A DNA stretch of 64,000 nt from Streptomyces aureoverticillatus (GTDB lineage Bacteria; Actinomycetota; Actinomycetes; Streptomycetales; Streptomycetaceae): assembly GCF_014649395.1 (NCBI RefSeq), contig NZ_BMSY01000002.1, positions 682,001 to 746,000 of the forward strand, read 5' to 3'. A program made the position numbers and the translations under genes. The notes below the pieces were generated by a model, which had not been told where the DNA came from, did not search any database, and was given only the letters and a program-made list of their open reading frames with translations. Of this stretch, positions 45,892 to 53,366 are shown in pieces (the first letter of the stretch is position 1; the number at the start of each line of letters is the position of its first letter).

Positions 45892-46194
45892 CTACTTCTT
45901 GCCGCCGTCCTTGCCGCCGCCCTTGTCCTTGTCGCCGCCCGCTCCCATGGACTCGTAGATCTCCTTGCACATGGGACAGACGGGATACTTCTTGGGGTCG
46001 CGGCCGGGGACCCACACCTTGCCGCAGAGCGCCACGACGGGCGTACCGTCGAGGGCGCTCGCCATGATCTTGTCCTTCTGGACATAGTGCGCGTAGCGCT
46101 CGTGGTCGCCGTCACCGTGCGACACCTGCGGCGTCGGCTCTACGAGGGTCCCCGTACCTGCCCCGCGCTCGGGCTCGGGCTCAAGAGTGCTCAT
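45892..46194 (-). CDS. DUF3039 zinc-ribbon-like protein
   Basis: A 100-residue protein of the actinobacterial DUF3039 family. The body has HYVQKDKIMASALDGTPVVALCGKVW and YPVCPMCKEIYESMG; three cysteines could bind zinc. The C-terminus is Lys/Gly-rich and probably disordered. Function unknown; conserved in streptomycetes. ATG 46194 overlaps the MFS gene 3' end by 14 nt on the same strand, so the two are translationally linked, although they have no obvious common role. Confidence 0.85.
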   Translation of the reverse strand: MSTLEPEPERGAGTGTLVEPTPQVSHGDGDHERYAHYVQKDKIMASALDGTPVVALCGKVWVPGRDPKKYPVCPMCKEIYESMGAGGDKDKGGGKDGGKK

Positions 46195-47398
46195 AGGTGC
46201 CAAGGGTACTCACGCCGGGCGCGTCCCGGCAGCGCCTGCCGTCCGAGCCGTCTCCGCGCGGCCCCGTGCGCCGCGCACGCGCCGCCACCGCGTGCAGCGC
46301 GAGCCCCGCCGCGGCCACCCCGGCCGCCACCCACGGCAACTCCTGCGCCCCCAGCCCCGCCGAGAGCGCGAGCCCCGCGGCCCCGGAGCCGACCGCGCTG
46401 CCGAGGTAGAGGGCGGAGTTGTTCAGCGCCAGCGCCACCGTGCCGCGCTCGGCGGACAGCGCCAACAGCCGGTGCTGCTGCGGCACTTGCAGGGCCCAGC
46501 CCGCCGCGCCCCAGACCACGAGCGCCGGGAAGGCCGCCGCGCCCAGCAGCGGAAGCGCCACCTCCGCCACCACCAGCGCCCCCATGACACCCGCGACCAG
46601 CGCGTACACCCGCCTCCACCGGTCCACCAGCGGCCCCGCGAGCACACTGCCGAGCACCCCGCCGATCCCCCAGGCCCACAGGTACGGCGCGACGTCCCCC
46701 TCGCCGACGCCGCCCGCGCCCTCCAGGACCGGCGCGAGGTACGTGTACAGGCCGAGGCTCGACACCGCCGCCAGGAAGGAGACGCCGACGACCGGCAGGA
46801 CGGCCCGGTCGGCGAGCGCCCCGAGCCGCGCCCGCACCGGCACCGGCGGCTCGGCCGGCACCTGCGGAAGGCCGATGGCGAGCCCCACGAGGGCGACCGC
46901 GCCGAGCCCGGTCACCAGCCACATCGTCGAGCGCCACGAGGTGTGGTCGGCGAGCAGCACCCCGAGCGGTACGCCGAGCACCGTGCCCGAGCTCATGCCA
47001 CCCATGACCAGGGCGAGGGCCCGCCCGCGCCGCTCCGGCCCGGCGAGGGACGCGGCGGCCGCCGTGGACAGCGCCGAGTAGACCCCGGCGCCCACCCCGG
47101 CCACGGCGCGCGAGAGGAGCAGCACGGCGAGGCCCGGCGCGAGCGCGGTGGCGCCGTTGCCGAGGGTGAAGACGGCGAGCGAGGCGACGATCAGCACGCG
47201 CGGGCGGGCGCCCGCCAGGAGGCCCGCGACGAGCGGCGCGCTCACCGCGTACGCGAGCGTGAACACCGTCACCATCTGTCCGGCGAGGGACACCGTCGTG
47301 TTCAGGTCGTCCGCGACCACGGGCAGCAGCCCCGCCATCACGTAGGCGTCGAGCCCCAACGTGAAGGCCCCCAGCATCAGCAGCCATATCCGCCGCAC
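46181..47398 (-). CDS. MFS exporter, DHA1-like
   Basis: A 405-residue 12-helix transporter. It starts RRIWLLMLGAFTLGLDAYVMAG, the typical first helix of sugar-efflux or multidrug MFS pumps, with LLAGARPRVLIVASLAVF as motif A region and VLGVPLGVLLADHTSWR as the motif C region. It is transcribed divergently from a LysR gene, a standard pairing in which LysR activates the exporter in response to its substrate. The start is GTG 47398. The 3' end overlaps DUF3039. Confidence 0.87.
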   Translation of the reverse strand: MRRIWLLMLGAFTLGLDAYVMAGLLPVVADDLNTTVSLAGQMVTVFTLAYAVSAPLVAGLLAGARPRVLIVASLAVFTLGNGATALAPGLAVLLLSRAVAGVGAGVYSALSTAAAASLAGPERRGRALALVMGGMSSGTVLGVPLGVLLADHTSWRSTMWLVTGLGAVALVGLAIGLPQVPAEPPVPVRARLGALADRAVLPVVGVSFLAAVSSLGLYTYLAPVLEGAGGVGEGDVAPYLWAWGIGGVLGSVLAGPLVDRWRRVYALVAGVMGALVVAEVALPLLGAAAFPALVVWGAAGWALQVPQQHRLLALSAERGTVALALNNSALYLGSAVGSGAAGLALSAGLGAQELPWVAAGVAAAGLALHAVAARARRTGPRGDGSDGRRCRDAPGVSTLGTYEHS

Positions 47399-47495
47399 CG
47401 CACCCAGCTCCCTTCGTCCGTACGTACGACGGCGCGGGTCGCGCGCCGTCGGGACGGAAACGTAGGCAGTCTCCGGTTCGCCGGGGAAATGCTTG

Positions 47496-47516
47496 CGGAG
47501 GTGTATTTATGCTCCG
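47496..47516. promoter_or_regulatory. LysR-type operator in the MFS-LysR divergent region
   Basis: CGGAG-N11-CTCCG (47496-47516) is a perfect 5-bp inverted repeat with an 11-bp spacer, the spacing of LysR boxes. The spacer GTGTATTTATG contains a -10-like TATTTAT, so the regulator would cover its own promoter. Confidence 0.65.
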
Positions 47517-47521
47517 TAGGC

Positions 47522-48394
47522 ATGGATGTGCCACACCCCGGAACCGCACCCGACGGCGTCGAGCTGCGCCATCTGCGCGCCTTCCTCGCCGTCGCCGACG
47601 AGCTGAGCTTCACGGGCGCCGCCGCCGTCCTGCGCGTCGGTCAGCCCGCGCTGACGCGCACCGTGCGCGCCCTTGAGGAGTCCCTGGGCGCCCGGCTCCT
47701 CGACCGCACGACCCGCAGCGTCGAACTCACCGACGCCGGCCGCCGCCTGCGCGACGAGCTGGCGCCGCTGCTGTCCCGCCTGGACGCGACCCTGTGCGCG
47801 GCCCGCGGCGGGCCTCCGCTGCTGCGGCTCGGCTTCACCTCGCTGCTGCCGGAGGCCTGCGGTCCGCTCAATGTCGCGTTCGAGGCGGCGACCGGCGCGG
47901 GGGTGCGGCTCGTGCGGCGCGACGAGCCGCTGGCCGGGCTCGCGTCGGGGGCGTGCGACGTCGCGGTCGTACGCGGTGAGCTCCCGCCCGGCTCGGCGGT
48001 CCGCGGCCGGGTGCTGCTGTACGAGCCGCGCGTCGCCGTCGTCGCCCGTGGCTCGGCCGACCTGGCGCACCGGCGCGTCGTCGACTGGGCCGAGCTGGCG
48101 GGGGTGCCGCTCGTCGTGAACACCGTCACCGGCGCCACCCGGCCCGACCTGTGGCCCGCCGGGCGGCGTCCGGCGCTCGCCTGTACCGCCGACAACTTCG
48201 ACGAGTGGCTGGAGGCGGTGGTCGCGGGGCACGGGGTCGGGGTCGCGCCGGAGCCGGTCGCCCGCAGGCACTCCCACCCGGGCCTGCGCTACGTACGCCT
48301 CAAGAACGCGCCGCCGGTCGCCGTCCACCTGGTGGTCCCGGGGCGGGACGCGCATCCGCTGGCTGAGCGGTATCTGCGGGTGCGGGTTGAGTAG
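47522..48394 (+). CDS. LysR family transcriptional regulator
   Basis: A 290-residue regulator. The N-terminal HTH is typical: LRHLRAFLAVADELSFTGAA, VLRVGQPALTRTVRALEESLG and ARLLDRTTRSVELTDAG. The C-terminal periplasmic-binding-like domain binds the inducer. ATG 47522 sits just downstream of TATTTAT, giving a very short leader. It most likely controls the divergent MFS exporter and itself through the CGGAG-N11-CTCCG box. Confidence 0.88.
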   Translation: MDVPHPGTAPDGVELRHLRAFLAVADELSFTGAAAVLRVGQPALTRTVRALEESLGARLLDRTTRSVELTDAGRRLRDELAPLLSRLDATLCAARGGPPLLRLGFTSLLPEACGPLNVAFEAATGAGVRLVRRDEPLAGLASGACDVAVVRGELPPGSAVRGRVLLYEPRVAVVARGSADLAHRRVVDWAELAGVPLVVNTVTGATRPDLWPAGRRPALACTADNFDEWLEAVVAGHGVGVAPEPVARRHSHPGLRYVRLKNAPPVAVHLVVPGRDAHPLAERYLRVRVE

Positions 48395-48399
48395 CCCTG

Positions 48400-48602
48400 C
48401 GGGGCCTTCCCCAAGCCCGCCCCTTCCCGAAACTGGGGGCTCCGCCCCCAGACCCCCGTATCGGCCTGAACGGCCTCGTCCTCAAACTCCCCCAAGCTCT
48501 TAAGGAGCAGGGAGGGACCCCCTCGACGGGCTAGAACTCACCGGCACATTTCAGCCCCTCCGGCGTTTGAGGAGCGGGGTCTGGGGCGGAGCCCCAGGAG
48601 CG
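48400..48602. repeat. Family A repeat, composite copy
   Basis: A composite of three pieces: a left-arm unit (CCTTCCCGAAACTGGGGG, 48422-48439), a 58-bp piece (48475-48532) nearly identical to 4091-4148 in btuC, and an inverted right piece CAGCCCCTCCGGCGTTTGAG (48552-48571) with a GGGGCGGAGCCCC stem. Occupies the gap between convergent LysR and yqgE. Confidence 0.8.
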
Positions 48603-48624
48603 GCAGGTGGGCCGGGGGGCGGAC

Positions 48625-49185
48625 TCAGTTCAAGGACGGGTCATCCGGATACGTCGCCACCATCGCCAATTCGCTGCGCTGGCGGCGCAGGACCGCCCGC
48701 CAGAGCTGCTCCGGGTCCGGCGAGGACACATCGCCGGGCTCGGACTCGACGACGTACCAGGCACCCTCGACCAGTTCGTCCTCCAGTTGCCCGGGGCCCC
48801 ACCCCGCGTACCCGGCGAAGATCCGCAGGCTGCCGAGCGCGGAGGCGAGCAGTTCCGGGGGCGCCTCCAGGTCGACCAGGCCGATCGCGCCATGTACGCG
48901 GCGCCAGCCGAGGGGGCCTTCCTCGCCGGGGATGACCGCGACGCCCAGGGCCGAGTCGAGGGAGACCGGGCCGCCCTGGAAGACCACGCCGGGCGTGCCC
49001 GCGAGGTCGCCCCAGCCCTCCAGGATGTCCGCCACGTCCACCGGCGTCGGGCGGTTGAGCACCACACCGAGGGAGCCCTCCTCGTCGTGGTCGAGGAGCA
49101 GCACCACCGCACGGTCGAAATTGGGGTCCGACAGGGCAGGCGTGGCCACGAGCAGCCGCCCTGTGAGCGAGGACACCTCGGTCAT
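48625..49185 (-). CDS. YqgE/AlgH family protein (DUF179)
   Basis: A 186-residue YqgE/AlgH protein. Hallmarks: LTGRLLVATPALSDPNFDRAVVLLLDHDEEGSLGVVLNRP in sequence, FQGGPVSLDSALG, and the ending RIFAGYAGWGPGQLEDELVEGAW. The family is widespread, its structure is known, and its role is not; in Pseudomonas AlgH affects alginate and stress. ATG 49185 (MTEVSS) matches the usual start; ATG 49194 is possible. The murA gene begins 253 bp away in the opposite direction. Confidence 0.9.
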   Translation of the reverse strand: MTEVSSLTGRLLVATPALSDPNFDRAVVLLLDHDEEGSLGVVLNRPTPVDVADILEGWGDLAGTPGVVFQGGPVSLDSALGVAVIPGEEGPLGWRRVHGAIGLVDLEAPPELLASALGSLRIFAGYAGWGPGQLEDELVEGAWYVVESEPGDVSSPDPEQLWRAVLRRQRSELAMVATYPDDPSLN

Positions 49186-49438
49186 GCCAGACATGATCCC
49201 GCATCTTGGGCCCGCGCGGGGAGGCAATGGGACGACGCGGGGCAACGCAGCTCAGAGGGTGCCGGGGCGGCTGTGACGGCCTGTTGACGCAGTGACCGTG
49301 AGCGTCCGGTTCCGCACGGTTCGTGTTGTAGCGGACTCATGACGTGTTTGAGCCCGCCTTGGGCTTACTGAAGGGGGGTACGCGGCCATTACGCTTACCC
49401 TTTCGTCCCCCCGTCCACCTCATCGGAACGCGAGATTC

Positions 49439-50782
49439 ATGACCGTCACCGACGATGTCCTGCTTGTCCACGGCGGCACCCCGCTGGAGGGTGAGATCCG
49501 TGTCCGCGGCGCGAAGAACCTCGTGCCCAAGGCCATGGTCGCCGCGCTGCTCGGAAGCGCTCCGAGCCGGCTGCGCAATGTCCCAGACATCCGCGACGTA
49601 CGGGTCGTACGCGGCCTGCTGCAACTGCACGGTGTGACGGTCCGCCCCGGTGAGGAGCCGGGCGAGCTGCTGCTCGACCCCTCGCACGTGGAGAGCGCGA
49701 ACGTCGCCGACATCGACGCGCACGCCGGCTCCTCGCGGATCCCGATCCTGTTCTGCGGGCCGCTCCTGCACCGCCTCGGGCACGCCTTCATCCCGGGCCT
49801 CGGCGGCTGCGACATCGGCGGCCGGCCCATCGACTTCCACTTCGAGGTGCTCCGCCAGTTCGGCGCGACCATCGAGAAGCGCGCCGACGGCCAGTACCTG
49901 GAGGCCCCGCAGCGGCTGCGCGGCACCAAGATCACCCTGCCGTACCCGTCCGTCGGCGCCACCGAGCAGGTGCTGCTCACCGCGGTGCTCGCCGAGGGCG
50001 TGACGGAGCTCTCCAACGCCGCGGTGGAGCCGGAGATCGAGGACCTGATCTGCGTCCTGCAGAAAATGGGCGCGATCATCGCCATGGACACCGACCGGAC
50101 CATCCGGATCACCGGTGTCGACAAGCTCGGCGGCTACACCCACCAGGCCCTGCCGGACCGCCTGGAGGCCGCCTCCTGGGCGTCCGCGGCGCTGGCGACC
50201 GAAGGCAACATCTACATCCGCGGCGCCCAGCAGCGCTCGATGATGACGTTCCTGAACACCTACCGGAAGGTGGGCGGTGCCTTCGAGATCGACGACGAGG
50301 GCATCCGCTTCTGGCACCCGGGCGGCCAGCTCAAGTCCATCGCCCTGGAGACGGACGTCCACCCCGGTTTCCAGACCGACTGGCAGCAGCCCCTGGTCGT
50401 CGCCCTGACGCAGGCCACGGGCCTGTCCATCGTGCACGAGACGGTCTACGAGTCGCGGCTCGGCTTCACCTCCGCGCTCAACCAGATGGGCGCCCACATC
50501 CAGCTCTACCGCGAGTGCCTGGGCGGCTCCGACTGCCGCTTCGGTCAGCGCAACTTCCTGCACTCCGCGGTGGTGAGCGGCCCCACCAAGCTCCAGGGCG
50601 CCGACCTGGTCATCCCCGACCTGCGCGGCGGCTTCTCGTACCTGATCGCGGCCCTCGCGGCGCAGGGCACGTCCCGCGTCCACGGCATCGACCTGATCAA
50701 CCGCGGCTACGAGAACTTCATGGACAAGCTCGTGGAGTTGGGCGCGAAGGTCGAACTGCCGGGCAAGGCAGCGCTGAGCTGA
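49439..50782 (+). CDS. murA: UDP-N-acetylglucosamine 1-carboxyvinyltransferase
   Basis: A 447-residue EPSP-synthase-fold enzyme that transfers enolpyruvate from PEP to UDP-GlcNAc, the first committed step of peptidoglycan synthesis. Lys26-Asn27 of RGAKNLVPK contacts PEP. The active-site loop reads GLGGCDIGGRPIDFH with Cys124, the residue that fosfomycin alkylates; mycobacterial MurA has Asp here. The C-terminus has RGGFSYLIAALAAQG, the family ending. Length is slightly above that of E. coli MurA. ATG 49439. A strong bidirectional terminator follows. Confidence 0.93.
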   Translation: MTVTDDVLLVHGGTPLEGEIRVRGAKNLVPKAMVAALLGSAPSRLRNVPDIRDVRVVRGLLQLHGVTVRPGEEPGELLLDPSHVESANVADIDAHAGSSRIPILFCGPLLHRLGHAFIPGLGGCDIGGRPIDFHFEVLRQFGATIEKRADGQYLEAPQRLRGTKITLPYPSVGATEQVLLTAVLAEGVTELSNAAVEPEIEDLICVLQKMGAIIAMDTDRTIRITGVDKLGGYTHQALPDRLEAASWASAALATEGNIYIRGAQQRSMMTFLNTYRKVGGAFEIDDEGIRFWHPGGQLKSIALETDVHPGFQTDWQQPLVVALTQATGLSIVHETVYESRLGFTSALNQMGAHIQLYRECLGGSDCRFGQRNFLHSAVVSGPTKLQGADLVIPDLRGGFSYLIAALAAQGTSRVHGIDLINRGYENFMDKLVELGAKVELPGKAALS

Positions 50783-50843
50783 CGACTCCGGCCGGATCCA
50801 GCCCGGCCGGCGTGTGAGGCCGTCTTTTCCCGCGGCACGCAAA

Positions 50844-50876
50844 GGGGGCGGCCACCCGAACCGGGTGGCCGCCCCC
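50844..50876. terminator. Bidirectional terminator murA/hup
   Basis: GGGGGCGGCCACCCG (50844-50858) pairs with CGGGTGGCCGCCCCC (50862-50876): 15 bp, 3-nt loop. It lies between convergent murA and hup. Confidence 0.9.
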
Positions 50877-50892
50877 ATCTGCTGCCTAAGGG

Positions 50893-51174
50893 TTACTTCC
50901 CCTTGGCGGCCTCCTTGAGCTTGGAGCCCGCCGAAACCTTGACGCTGTAGCCGGCCGGGATGTTGATCGGCTCGCCGGTCTGCGGGTTGCGGGCGGTGCG
51001 AGCGGCACGGTGGGTGCGCTCGAAGGTCAGGAAGCCGGGGATGGTGACCTTCTCGTCGCCCTTGGCAACGATCTCGCCGACGGTCTCGGCGAACGCGGCC
51101 AGCACGGCGTCGGCGTCCTTGCGGGTCACCTCGGCGCGGTCGGCCAGCGCGGCCACCAGCTCACTGCGGTTCAT
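50893..51174 (-). CDS. hup: HU family nucleoid protein
   Basis: A 93-residue HU protein. It begins MNRSELVAALADRAEVTRKDADAVLAAFAE in two helices and ends KVSAGSKLKEAAKGK; the DNA-binding arm is RTARNPQTGEPINIPAG. This is the short HU type without the Lys-rich tail found in HupS of Streptomyces. It bends and compacts DNA as a homodimer. GGGAG precedes ATG 51174. In the 395-bp region upstream I see its promoter space and the malic enzyme terminator, nothing else. Confidence 0.95.
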   Translation of the reverse strand: MNRSELVAALADRAEVTRKDADAVLAAFAETVGEIVAKGDEKVTIPGFLTFERTHRAARTARNPQTGEPINIPAGYSVKVSAGSKLKEAAKGK

Positions 51175-51569
51175 TTTGTACTCCCGTGTTCTTCTTGCTG
51201 TTGAGGCGTGCCTCGCGGCGGAGCCGCATATCGGGCACAGCGAAGCCGATGCTGCCAGGGTCCTGAGGCGGCCCCCGGACCCGGGTCCGTCGTCGGACCC
51301 TCGCGCCCAGAGACGCATCCTGCCCCCACCTGCGGCGGGAAAGCCAATCCGGCACCCGTGGGAGTCACACGAAAAGCGCCCTTTCTCGGCTGGGTGCCTC
51401 GAAATGGTGACGCTCCGTCCGCTCCCGGTGCCGGACCGCATGCCTGCCTGACCGGTGGGGCCGGCGCAGGCCCCGGCGGGGGCCGGTAAGGCCGCGCGGG
51501 CCCTAAGGCCCGCGCCCCGCCACCCTAGAGGGCCGTCACGGGCGCCACGTTCCGCGACGCGCCGTGCGG
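51175..51569. other. 395-bp intergenic region upstream of hup
   Basis: It holds the hup promoter (near 51180-51250) and, at its far end, the hairpin terminator of the malic enzyme gene. Short ORFs across it lack any conserved features. A GCC-rich stretch at 51450-51493 is probably unstructured. No RNA gene was recognised. Confidence 0.45.
51494..51515 (-). terminator. Terminator after malic enzyme
   Basis: GCGCGGGCC (51494-51502), loop CTAA, GGCCCGCGC (51507-51515): a 9-bp perfect stem 55 nt after the malic enzyme stop. Confidence 0.8.
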
Positions 51570-53000
51570 TCAGGCCGTGGCGCCTGTCACAGCCACCCCC
51601 GCCGCCTTGGCGGCGCCCCGCACCGCTCCGGCGACCGCGCCCGCGACCCTGTCGTTGAAGACGCTGGGGATGATGTAGTTCGGGTTGAGCTCGTCCTCGG
51701 TGACCACGTCGGCCAGGGCGGTGGCCGCCGCCAGCATCATCTCCGTGTTGACCGTACGCGACTGGGCGTCGAGCAGGCCGCGGAAGACGCCCGGGAACAC
51801 CAGGACGTTGTTGATCTGGTTGGGGAAGTCCGAGCGCCCGGTGGCCACAACTGCCGCCGTCTGACGGGCGATTGCGGGGTCGACCTCCGGGTCCGGGTTC
51901 GCGAGCGCGAACACGATGGCGTCGTCCGCCATGGCCGCCACGTCGTCGCCGCCGAGCACGTTCGGGGCCGAGACGCCGATGAACACGTCGGCGCCGACGA
52001 CGGCCTCCTTGAGGGTGCCGGTGACGCCCTCGGGGTTGGTGTTGTCGGCGATCCAGCGCAGCGGCGAGCCGGCCGCGGCGTCCACCAGGTCCTCGCGGCC
52101 CGCGTGCACGACGCCGTGGATGTCGGCGACGACGGCGTGCTTCACGCCCGCCGCGATGAGCAGCTTGAGGATGGCCGTGCCGGCCGCGCCGGCGCCGGAC
52201 ATGACCACGCGCACGTCCCCAATCGCCTTGCCCACCACGCGAAGTGCGTTGGTCAGCGCGGCGAGCACGACGATCGCGGTGCCGTGCTGGTCGTCGTGGA
52301 AGACGGGGATGTCGAGGGCCTCGCGGAGCCGGGCCTCGATCTCGAAGCAGCGCGGCGCGGAGATGTCCTCCAGGTTGATCCCGGCGAAGCCGGGGGCGAT
52401 GGCCTTGACGATCTCGACGATCGCGTCGGTGTCCTGGGTGTCCAGGCACAGCGGCCACGCGTCGATGCCGGCGAAGCGCTTGAAGAGGGCCGCCTTGCCC
52501 TCCATGACCGGCAGCGCGGCCTTCGGGCCGATGTTGCCGAGACCGAGCACGGCGGAGCCGTCCGTCACGACCGCAACGGAATTGCGCTTGATGGTGAGGC
52601 GGCGCGCGTCCTCGGGGTTCTCGGCGATCGCCATGCACACGCGGGCGACGCCCGGGGTGTAGACCATGGAGAGGTCGTCGCGGTTGCGGATGGGGTGCTT
52701 CGACTGCATCTCGATCTTGCCGCCGAGGTGCATCAGGAACGTACGGTCGGAGACCTTGCCGAGGGTGACGCCCTCGATGCCGCGCAGCTTCTCGACGATC
52801 TCGTCGGCGTGCGCGGTGGAGGTGGCCGCGATCGTGACGTCGATACGCAGCTTCTCGTGACCGGACGCCGTGACGTCGAGGCCGGAGACCGAGCCGCCGG
52901 AGGACTCCACGGCCGTGGTGAGCTGGGAGACCGCGGTTCCGCTCGCGGGCACCTCCAGCCTGACCGTCATCGAGTAGGAGACGCTGGGCGCCGTTGCCAT
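51570..53000 (-). CDS. Malic enzyme (malate dehydrogenase, decarboxylating) with ACT domain
   Basis: A 476-residue malic enzyme that decarboxylates malate to pyruvate. Residues about 10-85 form an ACT-like domain (VSYSMTVRLEVPASGTAVSQL), a regulatory addition not present in short malic enzymes. The catalytic part has DDLSMVYTPGVARVCMAI, the divalent-metal region FHDDQHGTAIV, and the Rossmann loop VMSGAGAAGTAI. The tail NPNYIIPSVFN is conserved. As I recall, the S. coelicolor counterpart at this locus is NAD-linked. GAGGAAG precedes ATG 53000. A perfect 7-bp inverted repeat lies in its promoter. Confidence 0.9.
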   Translation of the reverse strand: MATAPSVSYSMTVRLEVPASGTAVSQLTTAVESSGGSVSGLDVTASGHEKLRIDVTIAATSTAHADEIVEKLRGIEGVTLGKVSDRTFLMHLGGKIEMQSKHPIRNRDDLSMVYTPGVARVCMAIAENPEDARRLTIKRNSVAVVTDGSAVLGLGNIGPKAALPVMEGKAALFKRFAGIDAWPLCLDTQDTDAIVEIVKAIAPGFAGINLEDISAPRCFEIEARLREALDIPVFHDDQHGTAIVVLAALTNALRVVGKAIGDVRVVMSGAGAAGTAILKLLIAAGVKHAVVADIHGVVHAGREDLVDAAAGSPLRWIADNTNPEGVTGTLKEAVVGADVFIGVSAPNVLGGDDVAAMADDAIVFALANPDPEVDPAIARQTAAVVATGRSDFPNQINNVLVFPGVFRGLLDAQSRTVNTEMMLAAATALADVVTEDELNPNYIIPSVFNDRVAGAVAGAVRGAAKAAGVAVTGATA

Positions 53001-53052
53001 GGCGGACTTCCTCTGCTTTCACCTTGTAGCTGTTGCCGTCCGATCGTCGCAC

Positions 53053-53073
53053 CTACCACTGAGTACGTGGTAG
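53053..53073 (-). promoter_or_regulatory. Inverted repeat in the malic enzyme promoter
   Basis: CTACCAC-N7-GTGGTAG (53053-53073), perfect arms with the spacer TGAGTAC, 53 bp upstream of ATG. Likely an operator. The remainder of the 366-bp gap to helD holds a terminator at 53183-53220. Confidence 0.55.
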
Positions 53074-53182
53074 CCGCCCCGGATTGCGGACGTTTTGTTC
53101 ACGAGCCCCCGGGCCCGCTTTCGGAAATCGACTTCCACCATACGAGAAGTCACGGGTCGCGGGAAGAGGTGCCCGCGAAACA

Positions 53183-53220
53183 GAGAGAGGTCCACGTCAC
53201 TGGTGACGTGGACCTCTCTC
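53183..53220 (-). terminator. 18-bp perfect hairpin after helD
   Basis: GAGAGAGGTCCACGTCAC (53183-53200) and GTGACGTGGACCTCTCTC (53203-53220) are exact reverse complements with a TG loop. It lies 147 nt after the helD stop; on the minus strand it is followed by TGTTTCG. Terminator is the likeliest role. Confidence 0.75.
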
Positions 53221-53366
53221 GTACGTTCATGACACCGACCCGCCATGCTCGCCTCGCGGCAAGTGGTCGCTCGTAGCGACGAAGGTTGGGCCCGGGGGCT
53301 TGGATCGGGCCGGTGCCACATCAACGGTAACAAACGATGCTCGTAAGGCAATTCCCGTGGCGGGGG

